A stretch of 64,000 nt of DNA from Oscillospiraceae bacterium (GTDB taxonomy: Bacteria; Bacillota; Clostridia; Oscillospirales; Ruminococcaceae): the NCBI GenBank assembly GCA_017536625.1, contig JAFXGY010000013.1, forward strand, positions 1 through 64,000, in the 5' to 3' direction. Position 1 is the stretch's first letter; each line of letters opens with the position of its first letter. The notes beneath the pieces are model-generated. The model saw only the letters and a list, made by a program, of their open reading frames with translations. It was not told the DNA's origin and did not search any database. Positions 34,114 through 44,468 of this stretch are shown here, in pieces. Position numbers and translations under genes: made by a program.

Positions 34114-35172
34114 ATGGAGAATGATACCATTATAAGCTTAAAGGATATCGTAGTTGAATTCGACGGAGAAACTGTGCTTCGTCGCATCAATTTGGATATC
34201 CACAACCACGAATTCGTCACACTTCTGGGACCTTCCGGCTGTGGTAAAACAACCACATTGCGTATAATCGGAGGCTTTGTAAATCCCAAAAGCGGGGACG
34301 TTTTTTTTGATGGAAAAAGAATAAATGACCTTCCGCCTTATAAAAGGGAAGTAAACACCGTATTCCAGAAATACGCTCTTTTTCCGAATCTGAACGTTTA
34401 TGAAAATATTGCATTCGGACTTCGTCTTAAGAAAGTTCCGGATGAAGAGATCCGTGAACGAGTTTTTGAAATGCTCGACCTTGTTAATATGCGCGGTTAT
34501 GAACGCAGGGACGTAAACCTTCTTTCCGGCGGACAGCAGCAGCGCGTTGCGATAGCAAGGGCACTTATCAATAAGCCCCAGGTTCTTCTTCTTGATGAAC
34601 CTCTCGGTGCGCTTGACCTTAAGCTGCGCAAAGAAATGCAGATTGAACTCAAAAAAATCCAGCGCGAAACAAAAATCACTTTTATCTACGTTACACATGA
34701 TCAGGAAGAAGCCCTTACCATGAGTGATACCGTTATTGTTATGCGCGCGGGCGAAATTCAGCAGATCGGAACACCCATTGATATTTATAATGAACCGATA
34801 AACGCATTTGTTGCGGATTTTATAGGCGAATCAAATATCATTGATGGCGTTATGAAAAAGGACTATCTTGTCAATTTTGCGGGCAGAGATTTTGACTGTG
34901 TTGACTTTGGCTTTGCAGAAAATGAAAATGTTGATGTTGTTATCCGTCCGGAAGATATCAAAATATCCGAACCTGAAAAAGGCCAGATAACCGGAAGGGT
35001 TGAAAGCATTATTTTCAAAGGCGTTCATTACGAAATCGTTGTTATTGATAAAAACGGCTTTGAATGGAAAATCCATTCCACTCTTTATGAAGAACCGGGC
35101 AGGGAGGTTGGACTTTCCGTAATTCCGGATGATATTCATATTATGCATAAGATGACGGAGGAAGAAAAATGA
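34114..35172 (+). CDS. potA: Spermidine/putrescine ABC transporter ATP-binding protein
   Basis: PotA drives polyamine import. Walker [11 protein letters not shown] (38-47), the Q-loop [10 protein letters not shown], signature LSGGQQQR, Walker B LLLDEP and the switch His in YVTHDQEEA are intact. A C-terminal TOBE-type regulatory domain follows (about 240-345), as in PotA and MalK. It has 352 residues. AGGGGGAT precedes the ATG. It is the first of four tightly linked genes. Confidence 0.94.
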   Translation: MENDTIISLKDIVVEFDGETVLRRINLDIHNHEFVTLLGPSGCGKTTTLRIIGGFVNPKSGDVFFDGKRINDLPPYKREVNTVFQKYALFPNLNVYENIAFGLRLKKVPDEEIRERVFEMLDLVNMRGYERRDVNLLSGGQQQRVAIARALINKPQVLLLDEPLGALDLKLRKEMQIELKKIQRETKITFIYVTHDQEEALTMSDTVIVMRAGEIQQIGTPIDIYNEPINAFVADFIGESNIIDGVMKKDYLVNFAGRDFDCVDFGFAENENVDVVIRPEDIKISEPEKGQITGRVESIIFKGVHYEIVVIDKNGFEWKIHSTLYEEPGREVGLSVIPDDIHIMHKMTEEEK

Positions 35173-35993
35173 CAAAATCCCGTTATCCTGCTTTTCCGTA
35201 TATCATTTTCATGGTGATATTCATTGTCGTTCCACTTATTATGGTTGCATATTTTGCATTTACCACAAGCGAAGGCAGCTTCACCATACAGAACATAATT
35301 CGTGTCGGCGATTATGTTCCGGTAATTATAAAAAGCCTTTTTCTTGCGTTTGTCGCAACCCTCATCTGCCTTGGGCTCGGTTATCCTTTTGCTTATATCA
35401 TGGCGAAGAAAACCAGCAACATAAGAAGAACCATGTTCATGCTTATCATGCTTCCGATGTGGATGAACTTTCTTCTCAGAACCTATTCCTGGATGACGAT
35501 TCTTGAAAACAACGGATTGCTTAACCGCTTTTTCGGAATTTTCGGAATCGGTCCTTTTGAAATGATAAATACTCAGGGCGCAGTGGTGCTCGGAATGGTT
35601 TATGACTATCTTCCTTTCATGATAGTTCCGCTTTATACCATTATGATGAAGATGGATAATTCCCTTGTTCAGGCTGCGCAGGACCTTGGCGCAAAACCCA
35701 TTCAGGTTTTCTGGCATGTAATTCTGCCCCAGAGCCTTCCGGGAATAAGCACCGGAATCACAATGGTTTTCATCCCTTCCGTAAGTACCTTCATAATTTC
35801 CAAAATGCTCGGCGGCGGTTCCGAACTGATGATAGGCGACCTTATCGAAATGCAGTTCAGCAGCAACAGCTATAACCCGAACCTCGGTTCCGCAATTTCG
35901 TTCATTCTTATGATAATTATACTTATCTGCATGAGCGTTATGAATCAGTTCGATTCCGATAAAGTGGAAAAGGAGGGAAGAATGGTCGTATGA
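35169..35993 (+). CDS. potB: Spermidine/putrescine ABC permease
   Basis: PotB is one half of the polyamine channel. It has six predicted helices in 274 residues and the EAA loop [25 protein letters not shown], which contacts PotA. It overlaps both potA (four bases) and potC (four bases). Confidence 0.94.
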   Translation: MTKSRYPAFPYIIFMVIFIVVPLIMVAYFAFTTSEGSFTIQNIIRVGDYVPVIIKSLFLAFVATLICLGLGYPFAYIMAKKTSNIRRTMFMLIMLPMWMNFLLRTYSWMTILENNGLLNRFFGIFGIGPFEMINTQGAVVLGMVYDYLPFMIVPLYTIMMKMDNSLVQAAQDLGAKPIQVFWHVILPQSLPGISTGITMVFIPSVSTFIISKMLGGGSELMIGDLIEMQFSSNSYNPNLGSAISFILMIIILICMSVMNQFDSDKVEKEGRMVV

Positions 35994-36793
35994 AACTCCT
36001 TTCAAAGTTCTATGTCGGCATTATTTATGCCTTCCTTTATCTTCCCATTGCGGTGCTTATTGTCTTTTCGTTCAATGATGCAAAAAGCCGAACCGTTTTC
36101 ACCGATTTTACTTTCAAATGGTATGAAAAACTCTTTACAAACGATATTATTCTGACCGCATTCAGAAATACCCTTATAGTTGCTCTTGTGGCAGGTGTCT
36201 GTGCGGTTATTCTCGGAACTCTTGCTGCTATCGGAATCAATGCGATGAGCAAAAAGCTCCAGTCGCTTCTTCTGAATATCACTTATATTCCGATGATGAA
36301 CCCGGATATTATTATCGGTGTTTCGCTGATGCTTCTCTTCGTTTTCGTAAGAATGGAGCTTGGCTTTACTTCTCTTATCCTTGCGCATATCACTTTTAAT
36401 GTGCCGATTGTTATATTCAACGTTTTGCCAAAGCTTCGCCAGCTTGATAAAAACGTATATAACGCTGCGCTCGACCTTGGCTGTAATCCGGCGCAGGCGT
36501 TCAGAAAAGTGGTTCTTCCGGAAATTATGCCGGGAATTGCCGCGGGATTCCTTCTTTCAATAACATATTCCTTCGATGATTTTGCGGTCAGCTTTTTCAC
36601 CGGTGCCGCGGATTCCCAGACTCTTTCCGTTGTAATTTATTCAATGGTAAGAATGAAGGTAAGCCCGGAAATCAACGCTCTTTCCACCATAATGTTTGTT
36701 GTTGTTCTTTTCATTCTTCTTCTTGTCAATATAAACGGCGCAAGACAGGATAAAAGAAACGCAAAACTCAACGCAGTGAAGGAGGAAGGATAA
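35990..36793 (+). CDS. potC: Spermidine/putrescine ABC permease
   Basis: PotC is the second permease. The N-terminal LPIAVLIVFSFN, six helices, and the EAA loop AALDLGCNPAQAFRKVVLPEIMPGI are typical. It has 267 residues. The stop codon is directly followed by the potD ATG. Confidence 0.94.
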   Translation: MKLLSKFYVGIIYAFLYLPIAVLIVFSFNDAKSRTVFTDFTFKWYEKLFTNDIILTAFRNTLIVALVAGVCAVILGTLAAIGINAMSKKLQSLLLNITYIPMMNPDIIIGVSLMLLFVFVRMELGFTSLILAHITFNVPIVIFNVLPKLRQLDKNVYNAALDLGCNPAQAFRKVVLPEIMPGIAAGFLLSITYSFDDFAVSFFTGAADSQTLSVVIYSMVRMKVSPEINALSTIMFVVVLFILLLVNINGARQDKRNAKLNAVKEEG

Positions 36794-38029
36794 ATGAAAA
36801 AATTTGTCGCAATTCTTCTTTCTGCGGTTCTTGCCCTGGCTTTTTCCGTTTCTTCTTTCGGTTATTACAGCGAAGCAGAAGGCTATTCCACCGAAGTTGA
36901 GGATTATGATTATTATCAGAAGTTCCAGGGACAGGGAATAGAGATCGATGTATATAACTGGGGCGAATATGTCGCGAACGATTCGGTAAACTTCCTTGAT
37001 GTAAACGAGGATTTCGAAGCGCTTACCGGTATAAAAGTCAATTACACTCTGTTTTCTTCCAACGAAGAGCTTTATACAAAGCTTCGCAGCGGCGGCGCGA
37101 ATTATGATATCATTGTTCCTTCCGATTATATGATCGGAAAAATGATAAGCGAGGGAATGCTCCAGAAGCTTGATTTCAATAACATTCCCAACTATAAATA
37201 TATTGATGAAAAATATAAAAATACAAACTTCGACCCCATGAACGAATATTCCGTTCCGATGTATTGGGGCGTTGTCGGTATTATTTATAACACGACCATG
37301 GTCGATGAAGAGGATCTTACCGGCTGGAATATTCTTTGGAACGAGAAATATGCCGATAATATGCTCATGTTTTCGAACTCCAGAGACGCTTTTGCGCTTT
37401 CGCTTCTTGATCTCGGTTATGATTTCAATACCACCGATGCAATGGAAATAGAGGAAGCGGCAGGACATCTCCGGGCGCAGAAGCCTTTGGTTCAGGCGTA
37501 CGTCATGGATGAAATCTATGATAAAATGGAAGGCGGGGAAGCGGCGGTTGCCCCATATTATAACGGCGACGCGGTCCTTATGATGGACGTGAATGAAGAC
37601 CTTGATTTCTTCCTTCCGGATAACACCAGTATTTTCATAGATTCCTTCTGCATCCCAGAAGGAGCAAAAAACAAGGAAGCGGCGGAAATGTATATCAATT
37701 ATATGTGTGAATCCACCGTTGCCGCGGCAAACAGCTATTATGTCGGATATTCTACTCCGCACATCGGAGCGTTCGAGCTTCTTGATGAAGAACTGCAGGA
37801 AAACGAAATCGCATATCCGGATTCCGAACTTATAGGTTCTCTTGATGCGCTTCTCACCCTTCCGGCAGAAACAAGCGCTCTTACGGACAGGCTTTGGACT
37901 GATATCATGGCACAGGGAAGCGATTCAGTAGTTTTCCAGGCGATTTTCCTTGGTGCTGCGGTTGCTGTTTATGTAATTGCAAAGATTGTTGACAGCCGAA
38001 TCAAGAAAAAACGCATGAGTTATTATTAA
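36794..38029 (+). CDS. potD: Polyamine-binding protein with C-terminal membrane anchor
   Basis: PotD captures polyamines outside the cell. The type 2 binding fold is recognisable by IDVYNWGEYVAND, GANYDIIVPSDYMIGKM, the PMYWGVVGIIYN segment and DSFCIPEGAKN. The N-terminal signal peptide (about 1-23) has no lipobox Cys. Instead, the C-terminus has one hydrophobic helix (about 379-398) and a basic tail IKKKRMSYY, so the protein is probably tethered by this helix. It has 411 residues, about 50 more than E. coli PotD. Confidence 0.92.
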   Translation: MKKFVAILLSAVLALAFSVSSFGYYSEAEGYSTEVEDYDYYQKFQGQGIEIDVYNWGEYVANDSVNFLDVNEDFEALTGIKVNYTLFSSNEELYTKLRSGGANYDIIVPSDYMIGKMISEGMLQKLDFNNIPNYKYIDEKYKNTNFDPMNEYSVPMYWGVVGIIYNTTMVDEEDLTGWNILWNEKYADNMLMFSNSRDAFALSLLDLGYDFNTTDAMEIEEAAGHLRAQKPLVQAYVMDEIYDKMEGGEAAVAPYYNGDAVLMMDVNEDLDFFLPDNTSIFIDSFCIPEGAKNKEAAEMYINYMCESTVAAANSYYVGYSTPHIGAFELLDEELQENEIAYPDSELIGSLDALLTLPAETSALTDRLWTDIMAQGSDSVVFQAIFLGAAVAVYVIAKIVDSRIKKKRMSYY

Positions 38030-38052
38030 AATTCAGAAAAATGTATTTTTAT

Positions 38053-38089
38053 GCCTTCGGGATTCATATTTTCCCGAAGGCTTTTTTCT
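38053..38089 (+). terminator. Terminator of potABCD
   Basis: GCCTTCGGG (38053-38061) pairs with CCCGAAGGC (38073-38081), then T6. Confidence 0.93.
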
Positions 38090-38375
38090 TTTTATGTTGA
38101 AATAATAAACATAGCTGAAACAACTAATTTAAAAAACTGCGTTTTTCAAAAGAGCGATGATAAATTATTCAAAACAAAAACAGCCGGAATGGAAGGGGAT
38201 TAGGCGCATAAGATAAGTATAAAATAGTATTATAATGTTAAATAATAATCAATTTACCACGCTAAAATACATCAATCATGTAAAGCAAAACAACTTAACA
38301 CAAACGTCTGCAAGTTGAAAGTAGAAAAAATTCATGGAAATTTGTATATTTTGACAGATATTTTCGTTTTTGGAA
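38090..38375. other. AT-rich gene-free spacer before oppA
   Basis: This stretch holds no convincing gene and no strong hairpin. It is clearly richer in A and T than its surroundings and includes a second TATAAT at about 38232, without a matched -35. It may bind regulators of oppA, but I see no recognisable site. Confidence 0.5.
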
Positions 38376-38404
38376 TTGACATTTGAAGCGGGATTGATTA
38401 TAAT
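38376..38404 (+). promoter_or_regulatory. Consensus promoter of the opp operon
   Basis: Perfect TTGACA (38376-38381), 17-bp spacer and perfect TATAAT (38399-38404). This is the strongest promoter in the window and fits an abundant binding protein. Confidence 0.88.
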
Positions 38405-38479
38405 ATGGAATGATGTTATACACAATGCAGTATTGTTCTATTTTGTATGACATAATAAAAATCAAGGAGGAAATTCAAA

Positions 38480-40417
38480 ATGAAGAAATTTCTCGCACTT
38501 CTTCTTGCTGCAGTTATGATGCTTTCTCTCGTAGCTTGCGGCAACGACGAGCCTGTTGTTGAAGATCCTACTGATGAGCCTTCTTCCGAAGTTGAAGAAC
38601 CCGCAGAATCTCGCCCCAACAGACTTATCTATGGTTCCACTACCGAAATTTCCGGCGATATCGGCCCCGGAGCATGGTGGACCAACAACGCAACCGATAA
38701 GATGATCCGTGACCTTATCAATGACTATTCCCCGATCACCTACAACCAGGGCGGCGAACTCATTGTTAACCCCACCATCTCCGGCGGCGTAGAATCCGTT
38801 GCTAACGAAGACGGAACCAAAACCTTCACTGTTAAAATCAACGAAGGTCTTGTATTCAGCAATGGTGAGCCCATCACTGCAGCTAACTATGTAGCATATG
38901 GCCTTATCGGCTATTCTCCTGCAGCTGCTGAAGCAGGCGCAAAACTCACTGCTGACATGATCGTAGGCGCAACTGAATATCAGAACGGCGAAACCGCAGA
39001 ACTCTCCGGTCTCCACCTTATTGATGAGTACACTTACTCCATCACCATCTCTTCTGATTATGTTCCTTATTTCTATGAACTCAGCTACGCTTCCCTTTCT
39101 CCTCTCTACATCCCGATGTACGCTTCCGCTCCTCTTACTGTAGTTGAAGGCGAAACCGGTGCAAAATTCGAAGGCGGCGAACTCGTTGCTGCTGAAATCG
39201 ATGCTGCACGTTGGATGTATGCAGATGCAGTTTCCGCTGGTCCTTACGTAATGAAATCCGTAGATACCGGTGCTCTTGAAGCTGTTCTCGAAATCAACCC
39301 CAACTATGCTGGTAACTTCGAAGGTGTTAAACCCCAGATCCAGCAGCTCGTAATCGTTAAATCCGATACCGCAACTCAGTTCGACGCTCTCGCAACTGGC
39401 GCTATCGACGTTCTCGATTCTCTCTCCGATGGTACCGAAGTAAACACTGCACTCGACATGGAAGCTCAGGGCGGCTACAAAACCGTTTCCTTCGAGCGTA
39501 ACGGCTACGGCAAAATCCAGTTCCAGTGCGACTTTGGTCCTACCCAGTTCCAGGCTGTACGTCATGCTATTGCATACCTCCTCGACAGAAACGAATTCGC
39601 TAACACTTTCTGCCAGGGCTTTGGTTCCGTAGTACATGGTCCTTATGGCCTTGCAATGTGGATGTACAAAGACTCCGAAGAACTCTTCGCTGACGAAATC
39701 GACACCTATTCTTACGATCCCGCTAAAGCTGTTGAACTTCTCGAAGCTGACGGCTGGGTATACGACGCAGAAGGTAACGATTATGTTTCCGGCGTTCGTT
39801 ACAAAAAAGTAACTGCTGAAGAAGCTGGCGATTATGCTCTCAACGTAACTCTCGCTGACGGCACCATCCTCATGCCTCTCCACATCAAATGGTCTTCCTC
39901 TGAAGCAAACCCTGTTTCCGAGCTCCTCGTAACCATGCTCTCCGAAGGTCAGCAGACTGCTGATGCAGGTATGGTAATCGAACAGACCGTTATGAGCTTC
40001 ACCGAGCTCCTTAACTACATGTACCGTGATGCAACCCAGGGCGACCAGTACGGTGTTCCTACTTACGGCATGTACAACCTTGCAACCAACTTCACCCCTG
40101 TTTATGACCAGTCCTTCTCCTTCTCCCTCGATCCTACCTATGTAGCTCTTGGTTACAACACCAACTACATCTTCGATGAAGAACTCGACAGACTTTCTAT
40201 GGACATGGTTTACGGCGTAGATCCTTCCGACCGTGAAGGCTATCTCGATCTCTGGCAGCAGTTCATCCTCAAATGGAACGAACTCCTTCCTGAAATCCCG
40301 CTTTACTCCAACGTTTACTACACCATTTATCCTGAATGGCTCAACGATTTCACTGAATCCAGCCTTTGGGAATTCAACCAGGCAGTTGTTTACGCTTCCA
40401 TCGAGAACGCAGAATAA
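38480..40417 (+). CDS. oppA: Oligopeptide-binding lipoprotein (SBP family 5)
   Basis: This extracellular peptide-binding protein has a lipoprotein signal (MKKFLALLLAAVMMLSLVAC, lipid Cys20) and an acidic linker. The family 5 fold follows (about 45-645), with FTVKINEGLVFSNGEPITAANYVA as signature. It has 645 residues, longer than most DppA/OppA proteins (about 540). Frequent use of a narrow codon set suggests strong expression. A terminator between oppA and oppB would reduce permease levels compared with the binding protein. Confidence 0.92.
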   Translation: MKKFLALLLAAVMMLSLVACGNDEPVVEDPTDEPSSEVEEPAESRPNRLIYGSTTEISGDIGPGAWWTNNATDKMIRDLINDYSPITYNQGGELIVNPTISGGVESVANEDGTKTFTVKINEGLVFSNGEPITAANYVAYGLIGYSPAAAEAGAKLTADMIVGATEYQNGETAELSGLHLIDEYTYSITISSDYVPYFYELSYASLSPLYIPMYASAPLTVVEGETGAKFEGGELVAAEIDAARWMYADAVSAGPYVMKSVDTGALEAVLEINPNYAGNFEGVKPQIQQLVIVKSDTATQFDALATGAIDVLDSLSDGTEVNTALDMEAQGGYKTVSFERNGYGKIQFQCDFGPTQFQAVRHAIAYLLDRNEFANTFCQGFGSVVHGPYGLAMWMYKDSEELFADEIDTYSYDPAKAVELLEADGWVYDAEGNDYVSGVRYKKVTAEEAGDYALNVTLADGTILMPLHIKWSSSEANPVSELLVTMLSEGQQTADAGMVIEQTVMSFTELLNYMYRDATQGDQYGVPTYGMYNLATNFTPVYDQSFSFSLDPTYVALGYNTNYIFDEELDRLSMDMVYGVDPSDREGYLDLWQQFILKWNELLPEIPLYSNVYYTIYPEWLNDFTESSLWEFNQAVVYASIENAE

Positions 40418-40452
40418 TTTCCAGGTTACATCCTGTTGATAGACAGGTTAGA

Positions 40453-40484
40453 GACGAGGGCAGGTTTGCCTGCCCTCGTCTTTT
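40453..40484 (+). terminator. Intra-operon terminator between oppA and oppB
   Basis: GACGAGGGCAGG (40453-40464), loop TTTG, CCTGCCCTCGTC (40469-40480), then T4. The short T-run suggests partial read-through. Alternatively oppB has its own promoter in 40485-40580, but I see no clear one. Confidence 0.8.
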
Positions 40485-40595
40485 GATGATATTATAGGTA
40501 TTATAAATATATTTTAATTTCGAAGATTATTCCCTTTTATGGGTTTAATATAGATGTTACTACATTTATTAAAAGAGTAAAGGAGGGTTTTGTAG

Positions 40596-41615
40596 ATGAC
40601 AAAGTATATTTTCAAACGTATCGGCTACATGATCATCGTATTCTTTGTAGTTTCGTTCCTGATGTACTCGGTCTACAACCTTATCCCTACTGACCCTGCC
40701 CGTGCAGAGCTTGAGCCTCTCAAACAGAGCCTCAAACCTGAAGAATATGAGGCAAGGTATCAGGCACTCCGTAAAGAGTACGGTCTTGACGACCCGATTC
40801 CGGTTCGTTATGCAAGATGGATGGGTCTTGCAAAAGATACCCGTACCGAAAGTTTCCACGGAATGCTCCAGGGATATTTCGGATATTCTTCTCTTTATAA
40901 GAAGGATGTTGCGGAGATAATTCCCGACAGAATGGAGAATACTATTTTCATCAATATATTCTCGACTATTCTTGCGCTCGGAATTACTATTCCGCTCGGT
41001 ATTTACTGCGCTGTTCATAAGAACGGCATAGTGGATAAGATAACACAGGTTATTACCATTATCGGTTACAGTATTCCTGTTTATATTATCGCACTTATCT
41101 TCATTTGGATTTTTGCAGTTCAGCTTGAACTTTTCCCGGTAACAGGTTCTCAGACACCCGGTTCTGATTATACCGGTATGAAACAGTTCCTAGACCGTCT
41201 TTATTACATCAGCCTTCCGGTTATTGTAATGACTTTCGGTTCTCTCGGCGGTATGACCCGTTATGTCCGTGCTGCTATGATCGAATCTCTCAGCCAGGAC
41301 TATATCCGTACCGCACGTGCAAAGGGTCTTCGTGAAAAGGTAGTTATCTACTCTCATGCATGGCGCAATGCACTTCTTCCTGTAATCACCGTTATCATCG
41401 GCTGGTTCCTTGGTATCTTCGGTGGTTCTGTTATCATTGAAAACACATTCGGACTCAACGGTATGGGTGCGCTTTACTATCAGGGACTTATGAACAACGA
41501 CTTCGAGCTTGCTCTCGCTATTCAGATGTTCTATATCGTAGTAAGCCTTCTCGGTCAGCTTGCGATGGACCTTAGCTATGGTCTTGTTGACCCGCGTGTC
41601 CGTGTTGATAAATAA
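40596..41615 (+). CDS. oppB: Oligopeptide ABC transporter permease (DppB/OppB)
   Basis: This 339-residue permease has the DppB start (IFKRIGYMIIVFFVVSFLMYSVYNLIPTDPA), about six helices and the EAA loop TARAKGLREKVVIYSHAWRNALLPVI. FGGSVIIENTFGLNGMGALYYQ is the usual late motif. The N-terminal extracytoplasmic loop is somewhat longer than in E. coli DppB. AAAGGAGGG precedes the ATG, and oppC follows after 18 bp. Confidence 0.94.
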   Translation: MTKYIFKRIGYMIIVFFVVSFLMYSVYNLIPTDPARAELEPLKQSLKPEEYEARYQALRKEYGLDDPIPVRYARWMGLAKDTRTESFHGMLQGYFGYSSLYKKDVAEIIPDRMENTIFINIFSTILALGITIPLGIYCAVHKNGIVDKITQVITIIGYSIPVYIIALIFIWIFAVQLELFPVTGSQTPGSDYTGMKQFLDRLYYISLPVIVMTFGSLGGMTRYVRAAMIESLSQDYIRTARAKGLREKVVIYSHAWRNALLPVITVIIGWFLGIFGGSVIIENTFGLNGMGALYYQGLMNNDFELALAIQMFYIVVSLLGQLAMDLSYGLVDPRVRVDK

Positions 41616-41633
41616 TAGGGGAGGTATAATAAT

Positions 41634-43463
41634 ATGAGTAAAGATAATAAAAAACCTTCCCTGTTCGGCCGCCTTTTTGGAAACAGAAATAAGCAGCTGA
41701 GCTTTATGGAAGAGGAACAGCTCCAGAGCCCTACCAGAATGATTGTTCGCAACTTCCTGAACAACAGACTCGGTATGATGGGTCTTATCATTTTCCTCTG
41801 CATCTTCCTTTTTGTTATGATCGGTCCGAAGTTCTTTGTTCTCGACCTTTCTTATAACGACAACACCCAGACCAACGTTCCGCCTACGCTTTCCATGCTT
41901 TCCGTTCCGGAAGGTCTTGAAGGAAACGTAAAAGATATCACCCCCGGTACCACCTTCGGCGTTGGTGTTGATAATGACGGACATGTTTATACCTGGGGCT
42001 ATACCAGAATCACCGAAGTTATCGACGTAGGTGTAATTCCGGAAGAAGTTAAAGAAGCACATATTGAACACATTGCAGCAGGTTATGACCACATCGCCGC
42101 AATTGACGATGCAGGCAATGTTTATGTTTGGGGTAACGACCGTCTTGGTCAGAAAAACCTTCCCAGCGACATTTCCACTGCAATGCTCATGAAAAAGAAC
42201 CTTGGCTTCAAACAGCTTGAAGCAGGATTCCAGTTCACCGGTGCTCTTACCGAAGACGGTAACCTTTATATGTGGGGTAACCAGAACATGGCCGATATTA
42301 AAGTAAGAAAAGAATATCAGGGCCATATCGAAAAAATCGCTCTTACCACTTATAACTGCGTAGCTCTTCTTGATGACGGTACTGTTGCTTATGTCGGTCT
42401 TCAGAAAAACTCCATTCAGGAACGTCTTCCCGAAGGACTTGACAATATCGTTGATATCGCGGCAACCGGTGCAACCGTTGCGGCAGTTGATGCAGACGGT
42501 AAAATCACCATTTGGGGCAACATTTCCGACGGTCTCGGCGATGTTCCGGAAATGAGCGCAAAACCCGTTGAACTTTACGGCGGTAACAAACACTATACCG
42601 CTCTTCTTGAAAACGGAGAAGTTATTTCCTGGGGCAGCAACGTTCACAAACAGTCCACTGTTCCTGCTTCCGTTGTTGAGCACGATATCGAAACCGTATT
42701 CGCAGGTTTCTATCAGAACTATGCAATCACCACCGAAGGTGAAACTCTCACCTGGGGTCTTAAAGGTTATGCATTCGGTACCGATGACCTCGGCCGTGAT
42801 ATTCTTACCCGTCTTGTAAACGCAGGTCAGGTAACCATGACCGTTGGTGCAATCGCAGTTGTAATCTCCCTCGTAATCGGAATTATCGCCGGCGGTATCG
42901 CAGGTTATTTCGGCGGCTGGGTAGATATGATCGTAATGCGTGTTGCAGAAGTTATCGGCGGTCTTCCTTTCATTCCTTTCGCAATGATTCTTTCCGCAAT
43001 CATCGGCACAAGAATTTCTGTTGAGCAGAGAATGTACCTCATCATGGTCGTTCTCGGTGTTCTTTCCTGGCCCGGTACCTGCCGTCTTATCCGTGCGCAG
43101 ATCCTCAGCCAGCGCGAACAGGAATATGTAACCGCAGCACAAGCAATGGGTGTTCGTGAAAAATCTATCGTTTTCCGTCACATTCTTCCGAACGTTCTTT
43201 CCCTTATTCTTGTTTCTGCAACCCTTGACTTTGCAACTTGTATGCTTACCGAATCTACCCTTTCTTATTTGGGCTTCGGTATTGCACCGCCTACTCCTAC
43301 CTGGGGTAATATGCTCAACGGCGCAAACAACTCTGTTGTTATTCAGCAGTATTGGTGGCGCTGGGTATTCACCGCAGCAATCTTCGGTGTATGTACCATT
43401 TGTATCAACCTTGTGGGCGACGCTCTTCGTGATGCGGTTGACCCGAAATCTAACGGAAGATAA
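41634..43463 (+). CDS. oppC: Oligopeptide ABC permease with inserted RCC1-like propeller (OppC)
   Basis: The protein has 609 residues, twice the usual 300. TM1 is at about 48-70. Normal DppC text resumes at FGTDDLGRDILTRLV (about 381-395) and runs through the remaining helices and the EAA loop AAQAMGVREKSIVFRHILPN. Between them, residues 95-378 form seven repeats of 40-48 residues of the type IAAGYDHIAAIDDAGNVYVWG. Their VYVWG-like strands end near 122, 167, 215, 255, 295, 334 and 375. This is the RCC1 beta-propeller pattern. By topology it lies outside the membrane. The fold is clear; the role (binding, sensing or docking) is unknown. Confidence 0.9.
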   Translation: MSKDNKKPSLFGRLFGNRNKQLSFMEEEQLQSPTRMIVRNFLNNRLGMMGLIIFLCIFLFVMIGPKFFVLDLSYNDNTQTNVPPTLSMLSVPEGLEGNVKDITPGTTFGVGVDNDGHVYTWGYTRITEVIDVGVIPEEVKEAHIEHIAAGYDHIAAIDDAGNVYVWGNDRLGQKNLPSDISTAMLMKKNLGFKQLEAGFQFTGALTEDGNLYMWGNQNMADIKVRKEYQGHIEKIALTTYNCVALLDDGTVAYVGLQKNSIQERLPEGLDNIVDIAATGATVAAVDADGKITIWGNISDGLGDVPEMSAKPVELYGGNKHYTALLENGEVISWGSNVHKQSTVPASVVEHDIETVFAGFYQNYAITTEGETLTWGLKGYAFGTDDLGRDILTRLVNAGQVTMTVGAIAVVISLVIGIIAGGIAGYFGGWVDMIVMRVAEVIGGLPFIPFAMILSAIIGTRISVEQRMYLIMVVLGVLSWPGTCRLIRAQILSQREQEYVTAAQAMGVREKSIVFRHILPNVLSLILVSATLDFATCMLTESTLSYLGFGIAPPTPTWGNMLNGANNSVVIQQYWWRWVFTAAIFGVCTICINLVGDALRDAVDPKSNGR

Positions 43464-43478
43464 GGAGGGGAGAAGCAA

Positions 43479-44468
43479 ATGGCATTATTGGAACTTAATG
43501 ACGTCAGAACGTTTTTCAAAACAAAACGTGGTATTGTTAAAGCGGTTAACGGCGTAAGCTACTCCCTCGATTCCGGTAAAGTTCTCGGACTTGTAGGCGA
43601 ATCCGGTTCCGGTAAAAGTGTTTCCGCAATGAGCGTTCTTCGTCTTCTTGATGAAAACGGCTATATTGACGGCGGCGATATCACCTTCGACGGAAAAGAC
43701 CTTATTCATCTTTCCAAAGCTGATATGTACAAAATCCGCGGAAATGATATTTCTGTTATTTTCCAGGAACCTATGACCAGCCTTAACCCGGTTTTCACTG
43801 TTGAAAAACAGCTTTGCGAACCACTTATGAACCACCAGGGAATGTCCAAAAAAGAAGCAAAACTCAAAGCAGTTGAACTTCTTGCGGATGTTAAGATCCC
43901 TAACCCGGATGTTGTTGCAAAACAGTATCCTCACCAGCTTTCCGGCGGTATGCGTCAGCGTGTTATGATTGCAATGGCTCTTGCCTGCAAACCGAAGATC
44001 CTTATTGCAGACGAACCTACCACTGCGCTTGACGTTACCATCCAGGCACAGATTCTTAAACTCATCAATGAGCTTAAAGATAAAAACAACACCGCAGTTC
44101 TTTTCATCACCCATGACCTCGGCGTTATCAACCAGATTGCTGATGACGTTGCGGTTATGTACTGCGGCCAGGTAGTTGAAATGGCACCTGCTCACACCAT
44201 TTTCCATCAGTGTGAACATTCCCATCCGTACACCGAAGGACTCATGCTCTCCATCCCGAGACTTGATACTCCGACAAACAGCCGTCTTGATGCTATTCCC
44301 GGCGCTGTTCCGCATCCTCTCGATCTTCCGAAAGGTTGCAAATTCGCACCGCGCTGCAAATATGCAACAGACAAATGCAGGGAAGAAGAACCCCAGCTTG
44401 TTCATGTAAATGAACATCACCAGGTACGCTGCTTCTATCCCAATAAGGAGGACAGACATGGAAAATAA
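43479..44468 (+). CDS. oppD: Oligopeptide ABC transporter ATPase (DppD/OppD)
   Basis: This 329-residue ATPase has Walker [10 protein letters not shown]-loop [13 protein letters not shown], signature LSGGMRQR, Walker [14 protein letters not shown] and switch FITHDLGV. The C-terminal oligopeptide/dipeptide domain contains the Cys motif [15 protein letters not shown], which binds a [4Fe-4S] cluster in some relatives. It has no insert, in contrast to its partner OppF. Its end overlaps the oppF start by 11 bases. Confidence 0.95.
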   Translation: MALLELNDVRTFFKTKRGIVKAVNGVSYSLDSGKVLGLVGESGSGKSVSAMSVLRLLDENGYIDGGDITFDGKDLIHLSKADMYKIRGNDISVIFQEPMTSLNPVFTVEKQLCEPLMNHQGMSKKEAKLKAVELLADVKIPNPDVVAKQYPHQLSGGMRQRVMIAMALACKPKILIADEPTTALDVTIQAQILKLINELKDKNNTAVLFITHDLGVINQIADDVAVMYCGQVVEMAPAHTIFHQCEHSHPYTEGLMLSIPRLDTPTNSRLDAIPGAVPHPLDLPKGCKFAPRCKYATDKCREEEPQLVHVNEHHQVRCFYPNKEDRHGK

